Below are positions 15,545-23,808 of a stretch of 39,750 bases of DNA, piece by piece (position 1 is the stretch's first letter; every line of letters begins with the position of its first letter). A program made the position numbers and the translations under genes. The DNA is taken from NCBI RefSeq assembly GCF_034007085.1, contig NZ_JAVERO010000010.1, positions 1 through 39,750 of the forward strand. Direction: 5' to 3'. The stretch is from Castellaniella sp034007085 (GTDB lineage: Bacteria; Pseudomonadota; Gammaproteobacteria; Burkholderiales; Burkholderiaceae_B). Below the pieces are notes generated by a model that did not search any database, was not told where the DNA came from, and was given only the letters and a program-made list of their open reading frames with translations.

Positions 15545-18103
15545 CTACGGGCGCCGTCCGTGCCAATAACGACGGGACGACTCCAGAACACTGTACAACG
15601 ACAGCCCGTCCGCACGCGACTGGGCATTTACCCCGCCTTGCCAATCCGTGCGCCACACAGTGGCGCCCGCCCGACGCCAGCGTTCCAGCACGGTGGGGTC
15701 TGGGTGGCCGTGACGGTTCCAGGCGCCCGCCTGGACAATCACGTGGCGAGCGGCCACCGCATTGACGAAGGCCGCCGACGACGAAGTCCGCGACCCGTGG
15801 TGCGCAGCCACGACCACGTCCACCGGCGTCAGACCGCGTTCCACCAGGGCCGATTCGGCCCGGCGCTCGATGTCGCCGGTCAGCAGCAGGCTGTGGTGCG
15901 CCCCCCGCACCCGCAGCACGCAACTGCTGGCGTTGGCTTGAACGCCCTTGCGGCGCGCGCGCACGTCCAGCGGCCAGAGGAATTCGAACTCGACCCCATC
16001 CAGGCGCCAACGGTCGCCAAACAGGCACGGAACCGCCGCCTGGGGCAATGGCGTGTCCCCGGCATCCAGTTTGCGGGTCTCGGCACGCAGCCAGGATTCC
16101 AGATCGAAGGATGCGAAGGCCTGCGCCACCGGGACCGCTACCAGCACACTGCGCGCTCCGCCGGCATGATCCAGATCGGCATGGGACACGATCAGCGCAT
16201 CCAGGCGGCGCACGCCCAATGCTTTCAGGGCAGGCACCACCGTGCGAGCGCCCTCGTCCGCGTCCCGCGCATGGCGCGCGCCCGCATCGAACAACAGGGT
16301 GTGGCGCGCCGTGCGGATCAGCAAGGCACTGCCCTGCCCGACGTCCAGCGCGTGCAGATCCCACTCGCCTGCACCAGGGCGATCCGATGACCACAGCAGC
16401 ATCGGAGCCAGGGCAAGCCAGCCCCAGACGCGATGACGGCAGATGACATCGAACCCATGCCGCGCCACGCCATGCCCATGCCGCGCCAGACCGCCGGAGT
16501 CGGTGGACCCGGCGGTCTGGCGCGGCCACAACGCCACCGCCACGCCGGCCATGGCCAGCCCATACAGCCAGGCGGGCCCGGCAGGCACGGGCCAGGCCGG
16601 CAAGGCCGCCAGCCATTCTGTCGGCCACATCATCAGGTTCAGGGTTCCGTGCGCCAGCCAGGCCAGGCCCGAGGCGACGGAATGCAGCCCGGGAACCAGC
16701 GCCACGGCGGCCAGCAGCAGCGACAGGGGCGTGACCAGCAGTTCGATGACTGGAATGGCATAGGCATTGGCCAGTGGAGAAACCAGCGAGACTTCGTGGA
16801 ACATCCAGGCCAGCGGCGGCGCCAGCGCCCAGGTCACCGCCCATTGCAGCTGCGCGGCAATCTTCAGTCCTCGCAACCAGCGGTCGCGCCGCCGTTCGGG
16901 CCGGGACGCAGCCTGCGGCGCGCGCGTCTCCGCCTTTGCCCCGACCGCCAGCAGCACCGCCACCGCCAGGAACGACAGCCAGAATCCACCGGCCAGCACT
17001 GACCAGGGATCGGTCGCAACGACCGCCACGGCCGCCAGCGCCAGCACCCGCGGTGCACTCAGGCGCAATTGCAGGGCCTGGGCCCCCGCCACCACGGCCA
17101 GCATCATGAAGGTACGCCGTGCAGGCACCCCCCACCCAGCCAGCAGGCAATACACCCAGGCGACCAGCAAGGCGGCCAGGGCGCCCGCCCGCCGCGCAGG
17201 CCAGCGTTCCGCCAGGCAGCGGCCACGCCAGCGCAGGCGGCGCCACAGGGCCGAGACGGCCAGCGCGCCGGCCCCGGACAGCATGGTGATGTGCGACCCG
17301 CTGATGGACACCAAGTGCGTGATGCCGGTGCGGTTGAAGACGGTCCAATCGGCATCGTCCACGCCATCCTGGTCGCCGATGGCCAGTGCCCGCAACACCG
17401 GCCCATAACGCAGATCCGCCAGATACGGCGCCATGGCCTCGCGCACCGCATGGCGCGCGCGCCCCGCAATGACGGCCAGGCTGGCCCAGTCTTCGTTGCG
17501 CAGCCATGCCGGCGTGCCGCGCACCGTTCCCTGAGCGCGGATCCCGGCGGCAAAGGCGTGCGCCTCGTAATCAAAGGCATGGAAATTCTGCGCCGCCCGC
17601 ACGGGTCGCAGCACCAGGGCCATGCGCCAGACCTGTCCCGGGCGCACCTCGGGAAACGGGGGATCGGGTGGCTGCGCAGGCGCATAGGGGCCACGCCAAC
17701 CCCCGCCCGGCCAGCGCACCCGGATGCGCTCGGGCACACCGCCAGGATGCGCATCCAGCACCACGGCCTCGAAAGCCAGGCGGTCCGTCTGCAGCCGGGG
17801 CAGGCTGTCCACACGCAGCGTGACGCGCGCCACCTGATCCACATTGCCATCGGCCAGCACCTGATTCAGCCGCGCCTGGGCGCACCAGACGGTAAAACCA
17901 CAGCCGATCCAGGCAGCCCACAGACAGAGCACGGCACCACGCAACCAGGGAACAGCGTGCACCGGCGCACGCCAGACTGCCCACCCCACCAGCCCCAGCA
18001 CCCCGGACACCACCCCCAGTACGCCGCTGCCCGGCAGATCGGCCAGACCATGGGCGCCGAGCACGCCGCCCAGCCCCGCCACCACCATTGCGCGCCCGCG
18101 CAT
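15545..18103 (-). CDS. comEC: DNA internalization-related competence protein ComEC/Rec2
   Basis: ComEC forms the inner-membrane channel that passes single-stranded DNA into the cell during natural transformation. The protein has 852 residues. The N-terminal part has membrane segments and a periplasmic OB-like domain. The Competence domain carries the hallmark HLVSISGSHI (residues about 281-290) followed by several membrane helices. The C-terminal metallo-beta-lactamase-like domain starts at DVGQGSALLI and keeps SHADLDHAGG, LLTGDIE and AHHGSRTSSS, so the putative nuclease centre is intact. The ATG at 18103 has a G-rich stretch (GGGGGGG) a few bases before it. It follows tatD by 90 nt on the same strand. 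No other competence gene is in the window, so whether the organism is transformable cannot be judged here. Confidence 0.95.
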   Translation of the reverse strand: MRGRAMVVAGLGGVLGAHGLADLPGSGVLGVVSGVLGLVGWAVWRAPVHAVPWLRGAVLCLWAAWIGCGFTVWCAQARLNQVLADGNVDQVARVTLRVDSLPRLQTDRLAFEAVVLDAHPGGVPERIRVRWPGGGWRGPYAPAQPPDPPFPEVRPGQVWRMALVLRPVRAAQNFHAFDYEAHAFAAGIRAQGTVRGTPAWLRNEDWASLAVIAGRARHAVREAMAPYLADLRYGPVLRALAIGDQDGVDDADWTVFNRTGITHLVSISGSHITMLSGAGALAVSALWRRLRWRGRCLAERWPARRAGALAALLVAWVYCLLAGWGVPARRTFMMLAVVAGAQALQLRLSAPRVLALAAVAVVATDPWSVLAGGFWLSFLAVAVLLAVGAKAETRAPQAASRPERRRDRWLRGLKIAAQLQWAVTWALAPPLAWMFHEVSLVSPLANAYAIPVIELLVTPLSLLLAAVALVPGLHSVASGLAWLAHGTLNLMMWPTEWLAALPAWPVPAGPAWLYGLAMAGVAVALWPRQTAGSTDSGGLARHGHGVARHGFDVICRHRVWGWLALAPMLLWSSDRPGAGEWDLHALDVGQGSALLIRTARHTLLFDAGARHARDADEGARTVVPALKALGVRRLDALIVSHADLDHAGGARSVLVAVPVAQAFASFDLESWLRAETRKLDAGDTPLPQAAVPCLFGDRWRLDGVEFEFLWPLDVRARRKGVQANASSCVLRVRGAHHSLLLTGDIERRAESALVERGLTPVDVVVAAHHGSRTSSSAAFVNAVAARHVIVQAGAWNRHGHPDPTVLERWRRAGATVWRTDWQGGVNAQSRADGLSLYSVLESSRRYWHGRRP

Positions 18104-18156
18104 GCCGCCCCCCCAGAAAACGAATGCTGCGGAAGCTTAAGGGGCGCACAGGCTGA

Positions 18157-18179
18157 CGGAACGCCGCGCGCGCGTTCCG
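18157..18179 (-). terminator. Hairpin between tatD and comEC
   Basis: CGGAACGC (18157-18164) and GCGTTCCG (18172-18179) pair perfectly over 8 bp around a 7-nt CG loop. It starts 14 nt after the tatD stop (minus strand). There is no U-run, so it is more likely an attenuating or stabilising hairpin than a full terminator. Confidence 0.35.
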
Positions 18180-18193
18180 GTCCAGGCGGGAAA

Positions 18194-19033
18194 CTACGCT
18201 GTGTCCATCCCGCCCAGGGCGCGCGCCAATCGCGGCAGCACCCGGCAGGCATTGGCCGCGCACTGCGCAACCAGCAGCGCCGGGGCCTGGCCGCGCAATT
18301 CGGCCAGGACATGGGCGATCCGGGCCGTTTCCGCCGGTTCATTGCGGGCTGGACAGGGCTGGCCATCGACACCGCGCCCCAGCCAGGCGGGCGGGATGTC
18401 GGGCGCATCGGTTTCCAGCACCAGGGCCTCTGCGGGCAGATCCGTCGCCAGGCGGCGGATCTGCCGGGCACGCTCGAAAGTCATGGCGCCGCCCATGCCC
18501 AGCGCGAACCCTTGGGCGATGAACTGTTCTGCCTGCTGGAAACTGCCATTGAAGGCATGGGCAATACCGCCAATGGGCGGACGGCGGCGCAGGTGCTTGA
18601 GCAGCATGTCCTGGGAACGGCGCACGTGCAGCAGCACCGGCAGGCCGTGGCGCTGCGCCAGATCCAGCTGGCGCGCATAGAATCGTTCCTGGCGGGCGCG
18701 GCCGGCCGGCGTGCTGATGGCGGGCACGAAAAAATCCAGCCCGATCTCGCCAACCGCCACCAGCCGGGGATCGTCCCTGGACGCCGCCAGCGCAGCGTCC
18801 AGCGCATCCAGGTCTTCATCACCCGATGCGGCGACATACAAAGGATGGATGCCCAGGGCATAGCAGGCACCCGGTGTCGCATGCGCCAGGTCCCGAACGG
18901 CCGTGAAATTGGCACGCATCACCGCCGGTATCACGATGCCGCGCACGCCCGCCCGGCGCGCCCGTTCGATCACGGCCAGCCGGTCGGCATCGAATTCGGG
19001 GGCGTCCAGATGACAGTGGGTGTCGATCAGCAT
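18194..19033 (-). CDS. TatD-family metal-dependent hydrolase
   Basis: TatD proteins are TIM-barrel, metal-dependent nucleases of the amidohydrolase superfamily; some act as 3'-5' exonucleases and in quality control of DNA. The protein has 279 residues and keeps all ligand motifs: DTHCHLD (His6, His8), VGEIGLDFF, LLHVRRS, IAHAFNGS and LETDAPD. The start has GGAGG four bases before the ATG. It lies 48 nt downstream of lolD and 90 nt upstream of comEC. The lolC/E-lolD-tatD-comEC order is, from memory, common in Burkholderiales. The branch (TatD, YcfH or YjjV) cannot be fixed by eye, so no gene symbol is given. Confidence 0.93.
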   Translation of the reverse strand: MLIDTHCHLDAPEFDADRLAVIERARRAGVRGIVIPAVMRANFTAVRDLAHATPGACYALGIHPLYVAASGDEDLDALDAALAASRDDPRLVAVGEIGLDFFVPAISTPAGRARQERFYARQLDLAQRHGLPVLLHVRRSQDMLLKHLRRRPPIGGIAHAFNGSFQQAEQFIAQGFALGMGGAMTFERARQIRRLATDLPAEALVLETDAPDIPPAWLGRGVDGQPCPARNEPAETARIAHVLAELRGQAPALLVAQCAANACRVLPRLARALGGMDTA

Positions 19034-19081
19034 GGGGCCTCCGTATGAATGTCACCCAGGCAGCCGAACGCCGCCCGCAGC

Positions 19082-19858
19082 CTATCCGGCCATGTTCACA
19101 TCGCTGCGTGCAGGCATTCCGGATTCATCGGACAGGGCGCAGTCTGCGGGGTTTGCCCCGTGTACTTCTTCGTTCAGCACCCCTGCCTGCATGTGCAGGC
19201 GCCGGTGCGCCAGGGCGGCCAATGCCGGATCGTGGGTGACGATGACCAGGGCCGTGCCCAGGTCCCGGTTGATGCGGGCCAGCAATTCGAACATGGCCGC
19301 TGCCGTATGGCGGTCCAGGTTGCCGGTGGGTTCGTCGGCCAGCACGCAGGCCGGCTGGGTCACCAGCGCCCGCGCCAGGGCCACCCGCTGGCGTTCGCCG
19401 CCCGACAGCTGGCCGGGAAAATGCGCGGCCCGCGCGGACAGGCCGACCTGATCGAGCATCACGGCCGCCTGTTCCCGGGCCTGGGCGCGTGCGCAGCGGC
19501 GCACGATCAGGGGCATGGCCACATTGTCCAGTGCGGTGAATTCCGGCAGCAAGTGATGGAACTGATAGACAAAGCCCAGGGCCTGATTGCGCAAGCGGCT
19601 GCGGCGGCGCTCATCCAGCCCGGTCGCGGCCTGGCCGGCGATCCACAGCCGCCCGGCGTCCGGCTCGTCGAGCAGGCCCAGCACGTGCAGCAGCGTGCTC
19701 TTGCCCGAACCCGAAGCGCCGACCACGGCGACCATTTCATGGGGATGCACGGCCAGGCTGACGTCCCGCAGGACCTCGACCCGCCCGGCACCCTCGTCGT
19801 AGGTCTTGACCAGGCGCTCGGCACGCAGCACGGCATCGGTGGCAACGGGATCAGTCAT
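19082..19858 (-). CDS. lolD: Lipoprotein-releasing ABC transporter ATPase LolD
   Basis: LolD powers the release of outer-membrane lipoproteins from the inner membrane to the carrier LolA. The protein has 258 residues. Visible motifs: Walker A GASGSGKST (Lys53), the Q-loop in FVYQFHHLLPEFTALDNV (typical of the LolD/MacB group), signature LSGGERQR, Walker B CVLADEPTGNLD and the switch His in IVTHD. After the ATPase core there is a C-terminal tail of about 30 residues (NPADCALSDESGMPARS...) unlike the usual end. The start overlaps the permease stop by 8 nt, so both are translated from one mRNA. Confidence 0.95.
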   Translation of the reverse strand: MTDPVATDAVLRAERLVKTYDEGAGRVEVLRDVSLAVHPHEMVAVVGASGSGKSTLLHVLGLLDEPDAGRLWIAGQAATGLDERRRSRLRNQALGFVYQFHHLLPEFTALDNVAMPLIVRRCARAQAREQAAVMLDQVGLSARAAHFPGQLSGGERQRVALARALVTQPACVLADEPTGNLDRHTAAAMFELLARINRDLGTALVIVTHDPALAALAHRRLHMQAGVLNEEVHGANPADCALSDESGMPARSDVNMAG

Positions 19859-21122
19859 GGCGCAGCACTCGGGCGGGTTGCAGGCGGGCCGCCCGCCAGC
19901 TGGGATACAACGTGGCCAGCAGGGACAGGACCAGGGACGTCCCGCCGATCACGGCGATGTCGCTCAGCTGGGGATTGGACGGCAGTTCGCTGATGAAATA
20001 GATCTGCTGGGGCAGAAACTGGATGCCCAGCAGATGCTCGATCCAGGGGACGATCACATCGATGTTGTAGGCCACCAGCGTGCCCAGCGCCACGCCCCCC
20101 AGCGTGCCCACCACGCCGATCAGGGCCCCCTGGATCAGGAAGATGTGCGCGATCTCGGCCGGCGTCGCCCCCAGGGTGCGCAGGATGGCGATGTCCGAAC
20201 GCTTGTCCTTGACCGCCATCACCAGCGAGGACAACAGGTTGAAGGCCGCCACCGCCACGATCAGCGTCAGGATCAGGAACATCATGCGTTTTTCAGTCTG
20301 CACGGCGGCGAACCAGGTACGGTTGTTCTGGGTCCAGTCCATCGCCCGCACGCCCGCCGGCATCCGGCCCAGCAAGTCCTGCGCCACCTGGGGCGCGCGC
20401 TGCATGTCGGCAATGCGCAGGCGCACCCCGCTCACCCCGCTGTCGCGAAATACCCGGGCGGCGTCCTGCACATCGATGAACACCAGCGAGGCGTCATATT
20501 CGTAGTAACCAGAGGAAAAGATCCCCGACACGGTGAACTGGCGCATGCGCGGCGCAAAACCCGCCGGAGAAATCGATCCTTGGGGCGCCAGCAGCAGGAC
20601 GGTATCACCGACCATCAAGCCCAGGGACTGGGCGATCTGGCTGCCCACCACCATGCGGAACGCCCCCGGCGCCAGACTGTCGAGCGAGCCCGATGCCATC
20701 TGGCCGGCCAGATCGGACACTTCCGGTTCGATCGCTGGATCGATGCCGCGCACCTGGACACCGCTCAGGCCCTGGCCGCGCGCCAGCATGCCCTGGGCCG
20801 CGACGAACGGCGCCGCGCCGCGGACGGCAGCGTCCTGGCGAGCGGCGTCCGCCAGGTCCTGCCAATGTTCCAGCACCTGCTCATGATCGGAACCCGGCAC
20901 ATACAGTTCGATGTGCGGCAGCACCGACAGCATGCGGTCGCGCACCTCGGTCTGGAAGCCGTTCATCACCGACAGGACGATGATCAGTGCCGCCACCCCC
21001 AGGCCGATGCCCGCCATGGAACTGGCCGCCACGAAGGACACGAAGCGATCGCCCCGGCGCCCACCCCGCCCGGCACGGGCCAGGCCCGCGTAGCGTGCTC
21101 CTATCCACCATTCATACGCCAT
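19851..21122 (-). CDS. Lipoprotein-releasing ABC transporter permease (LolC/LolE family)
   Basis: This is the inner-membrane partner of LolD, 423 residues. It has the family architecture: one N-terminal helix (FVSFVAASSMAGIGLGVAALIIVLSVMNG region), a large periplasmic domain (about residues 45-265) and three C-terminal helices. The N-terminal YEWWIGARYAGLAR is the elbow helix seen in LolC/LolE. The start MAYEWW is chosen over an ATG four codons earlier, because AGGATGG is 8 nt before it, while the earlier ATG overlaps that sequence. Only one permease gene is present beside lolD. Either it works as a homodimer (the LolF-type arrangement known from some bacteria) or a second gene lies elsewhere. 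Therefore C or E is left open. Confidence 0.92.
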   Translation of the reverse strand: MAYEWWIGARYAGLARAGRGGRRGDRFVSFVAASSMAGIGLGVAALIIVLSVMNGFQTEVRDRMLSVLPHIELYVPGSDHEQVLEHWQDLADAARQDAAVRGAAPFVAAQGMLARGQGLSGVQVRGIDPAIEPEVSDLAGQMASGSLDSLAPGAFRMVVGSQIAQSLGLMVGDTVLLLAPQGSISPAGFAPRMRQFTVSGIFSSGYYEYDASLVFIDVQDAARVFRDSGVSGVRLRIADMQRAPQVAQDLLGRMPAGVRAMDWTQNNRTWFAAVQTEKRMMFLILTLIVAVAAFNLLSSLVMAVKDKRSDIAILRTLGATPAEIAHIFLIQGALIGVVGTLGGVALGTLVAYNIDVIVPWIEHLLGIQFLPQQIYFISELPSNPQLSDIAVIGGTSLVLSLLATLYPSWRAARLQPARVLRHD

Positions 21123-21153
21123 GCGAATCGCCATCCTCGTCCGTTCGATATCC

Positions 21154-21159
21154 TACAAT
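21154..21159 (+). promoter_or_regulatory. -10 box giving a leaderless transcript for the RpfE-type gene
   Basis: TACAAT (5 of 6 matches) ends 6 bases before the ATG at 21166. A start 7 nt downstream of the box would fall on the A of this ATG. The gap to the divergent permease gene is only 43 bp, and no Shine-Dalgarno sequence precedes the ATG. The -35 region is not recognisable. Confidence 0.4.
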
Positions 21160-21165
21160 TCCGCC

Positions 21166-22077
21166 ATGCACATCGTGATTCCCGGGGCTTTGCCCGAACC
21201 CGAGATGGCCGCCGAACTGGCGCCCCATCTGGCGCAACGCGCCCCTTCTCTGGCCCGCTGGCTGGGTGCCGGCACGCCCAGGACGACGGCCTGCCCGGCG
21301 GCAGACACCTGGTGCACGCCGCTGGAACACTGGCTGCTCCAGGCGCGCGGCTTTGCGCCGGCACAAGACGAGCATATTAGCGCAGGTCTGGGGCCGTTGC
21401 GCCTGCCCGGCGCGGACCACGAGCCCGTCTGGCTGGCAGAACTGATCCACATGGCGCCCTCGCGCGATGGCGCAACCCTGCTGCCGGCCGATACACTGGC
21501 CATCACCGCCGAACAATCCGCCGCCCTGATGGACGCCGCCCGCGAACTGATCGAAGACAGCGGCATCACGCTGACGCCGGACACCCCCGACACCTGGCGG
21601 GTGCGCTGGCCCGAACCCATCCGCCTGGACTGTGCCAGCCCGGCGCTGGTCGCCGTCAGCGCCGTCAACGACTGGTGGCCGCAGGACCCGGCTGCACGCC
21701 CCTGGCGACGCCTGGTCAATGGCCTGCAGATGGCCTGGCACGAACATCCGGTCAACCTGCAGCGCCAGCAAGACGGGCTGGCGCCGATCAACAGCCTGTG
21801 GCTGTACGGCGGCGCACGCCGCAACCAGCTGCGCCGCCCGCTGCCGGACGATCTGCGCATCGAAACCGCATTGCAGGCCCATGCCACCGCCCAGGACTGG
21901 GGCGGCTGGATCGAAGCACTGGCCGGCCTGGAACGACGCTGTTTCGCCCCGCTGGCCCACGCTGCGCCGACACTGGTGCTGACTGGCCGTGAACGCACGG
22001 TGGAACTGGACACGCGCGCCGGCTGGCTGCGGCGCCTGCGTCCCCTGGACTGGAGGCGCTGGTGGTGCGCCCGCTGA
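21166..22077 (+). CDS. RpfE-type conserved protein of unknown function
   Basis: The protein has 303 residues, is soluble and has no signal peptide. Its sequence and its position directly before recJ fit the family annotated as 'regulatory protein, RpfE type' (sometimes 'phosphoglycerate mutase-like'), named after a gene in the Xanthomonas rpf region. Recognisable stretches are the N-terminal HIVIPGALPEP, LARWLGAGTPR, a Trp-rich centre (NDWWPQDPAARPWRRLVNGLQMAWHEHPVN) and INSLWLYGGA. The start MHIVIPG is chosen because the frame upstream overlaps the permease start and the family begins here. It overlaps recJ by 16 nt, so the two are co-translated. The biochemical function is not known to me, and the assignment is by recall, not by search. 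Confidence 0.8.
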   Translation: MHIVIPGALPEPEMAAELAPHLAQRAPSLARWLGAGTPRTTACPAADTWCTPLEHWLLQARGFAPAQDEHISAGLGPLRLPGADHEPVWLAELIHMAPSRDGATLLPADTLAITAEQSAALMDAARELIEDSGITLTPDTPDTWRVRWPEPIRLDCASPALVAVSAVNDWWPQDPAARPWRRLVNGLQMAWHEHPVNLQRQQDGLAPINSLWLYGGARRNQLRRPLPDDLRIETALQAHATAQDWGGWIEALAGLERRCFAPLAHAAPTLVLTGRERTVELDTRAGWLRRLRPLDWRRWWCAR

Positions 22078-23762
22078 TCCTGACGCGCCCGGCCGACCCG
22101 GATCGCGCCCGCGCGCTGGAGGCATCCGGCGTCCACCCCTTGCTCGCCCGCCTGTGGGCCGCCCGTGGGCTGGATCAGGCCGGGCCCACGGAATGGGCCG
22201 CCCTGATCCCGCCACGCCGGCTCGCGCATGTGGACCGGGCCGGCGCGCTGCTGGCCGATGCGATCCAGGCGGGCCAGCGGCTGCTGATCGTGGCCGACTA
22301 CGACTGCGACGGCGCCACCGCCTGCGCCGTGGCCATGCGCGCCCTGCGCGAAATGGGCGCCCAGGTCGATTTCCTGGTTCCCAGCCGCGAAACCGGCTAC
22401 GGCCTGTCCCCTGCCGTGGTCGAACAGGCCCGGCGCCATCCATCCGGCAAGCCGGATCTGCTGGTCACGGTGGACAACGGCATCTCCAGCATCGAAGGCG
22501 TTGCAGCGGCACGCGCCGCCGGCATCGACGTCATCGTCACCGACCACCACCTGCCTGGCCCGACACTGCCCGATGCTCTGGCCATCGTCAACCCGAACCA
22601 GGCGGGCTGCGGCTTTCCGTCCAAACACCTGGCCGGTGTCGGGGTGATCTTCTACGTCATGCTGGCCACACGCGCGGCCTTGCGCGCGCGCGGCGTCCTG
22701 CCGCCTCGCGGCGGCCCCAGGCTCGAAGCCTGCGCCGACCTGGTGGCCCTGGGCACCGTGGCCGATGTGGTGCGCCTGGACGCCAACAACCGGCTGCTGG
22801 TCAGCCAGGGGCTGCGGCGCATCCGCCAGGGCCGGATGCAGGCGGGGCTGGCGGCCCTGTTCGCAGTCGCAGGCCGCGACCCGGCCCGGGCCGGCACGGA
22901 CGACCTGGGCTTCGCCCTGGGGCCGCGCATCAACGCCGCCGGCCGCATGGCCGACATGAGCCTGGGCATCCATTGCCTGCTGGAAGACGACCCCGCCCGC
23001 GCCCTGGAACTGGCGCACGCGCTGGACCAGATCAATCGCGAACGCCGCGAACGGGAAACCACCATGCGCGACGAGGCCCTGGCGCAGTTGGATGCGCAAG
23101 TCCAGACACGCGCCGCCAGCGTCTGCGTCTGGCAGCCCGGCTGGCATCCGGGCGTGATCGGCCTGGTCGCATCCCGCCTGAAGGAAACCTACTGGCGCCC
23201 CGCCCTGGCCTTTGCACCGGACGCGGGCGACACCCTGCGCGGCTCGGGCCGCTCGATCCCGGAAATCCACCTGCGCGACGCGCTGGATCTGGTCAACAAG
23301 CGCCTGCCGGGCGCCATCCTGCAATTCGGCGGCCATGCCATGGCGGCCGGCCTGACGCTGCGCACCGCCGCCTTCGACGATTTTTCGCAGCAGTTCGATG
23401 CAGCCGTGCGCACCCTGGGCGCGCGCGAATCCTTCGAGCCGCGCCTGGACACCGATGGCTCGCTGGAACCGGACTACCTGACCGTGGAAACCGCCGGCCT
23501 GCTGGCCGACCAGGTCTGGGGTTCAGGCTTTCCGCCCCCCTTGTTCCTGGACCGCTTCCGCGTCCTGCACCAGCGCCTGCTGAAAGGCCAGCACCTGAAA
23601 CTGTTCCTGGAACGCGACGGCCGGCGTCTGGACGCCATCTGGTTCAACCATGGACAGCCCCTGCCCGACACGATCGAAGCAGTCTACCGGCTGGACTGCA
23701 ATACCTGGGGCGGCCGCAGCAGTGTGCAGATCCTGATCGAGGACGCCAGAGAAGCCGCCTGA
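22062..23762 (+). CDS. recJ: Single-stranded-DNA-specific exonuclease RecJ
   Basis: RecJ degrades single-stranded DNA 5' to 3' in RecF-pathway recombination, base-excision and mismatch repair. The protein has 566 residues, close to the usual 570. The DHH phosphoesterase motifs are present: VADYDCDGATA (motif I), VTVDNGISS, VTDHHLPG (the DHH-type motif) and LGTVADVVRLDANNR. The DHHA1 domain ends in GGHAMAAGLTL, followed by the OB-like C-terminal domain. The start is GTG at 22062, with GGAGG (22052-22056) 5 nt before it; a second GTG follows directly and is equally possible. The gene converges with an EamA gene and shares with it a long inverted repeat. Confidence 0.96.
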   Translation: MVRPLILTRPADPDRARALEASGVHPLLARLWAARGLDQAGPTEWAALIPPRRLAHVDRAGALLADAIQAGQRLLIVADYDCDGATACAVAMRALREMGAQVDFLVPSRETGYGLSPAVVEQARRHPSGKPDLLVTVDNGISSIEGVAAARAAGIDVIVTDHHLPGPTLPDALAIVNPNQAGCGFPSKHLAGVGVIFYVMLATRAALRARGVLPPRGGPRLEACADLVALGTVADVVRLDANNRLLVSQGLRRIRQGRMQAGLAALFAVAGRDPARAGTDDLGFALGPRINAAGRMADMSLGIHCLLEDDPARALELAHALDQINRERRERETTMRDEALAQLDAQVQTRAASVCVWQPGWHPGVIGLVASRLKETYWRPALAFAPDAGDTLRGSGRSIPEIHLRDALDLVNKRLPGAILQFGGHAMAAGLTLRTAAFDDFSQQFDAAVRTLGARESFEPRLDTDGSLEPDYLTVETAGLLADQVWGSGFPPPLFLDRFRVLHQRLLKGQHLKLFLERDGRRLDAIWFNHGQPLPDTIEAVYRLDCNTWGGRSSVQILIEDAREAA

Positions 23763-23808
23763 AGCCGGTCTCGCCCAGAGGCGCCCTCAGGCGAGGCGAG
23801 CCGGCTTC
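23761..23808. terminator. Inverted repeat across the ends of recJ and the EamA gene
   Basis: GAAGCCGG-T-CTCGCC (23761-23775) pairs with GGCGAG-CCGGCTTC (23795-23808): 14 base pairs with one bulged T, loop 19 nt. The left arm begins at the recJ stop and the right arm lies inside the last codons of the convergent EamA gene. It could fold in both transcripts and act as a shared terminator or 3' barrier. No U-run flanks it. Confidence 0.45.

Noticed and set aside
15186..17507. 773-codon minus-strand open frame across comEC and bkdA1
   Set aside because: Alternative frame of comEC, which has all its family motifs in the other frame. Gly/Arg/Ala-rich product without similarity.
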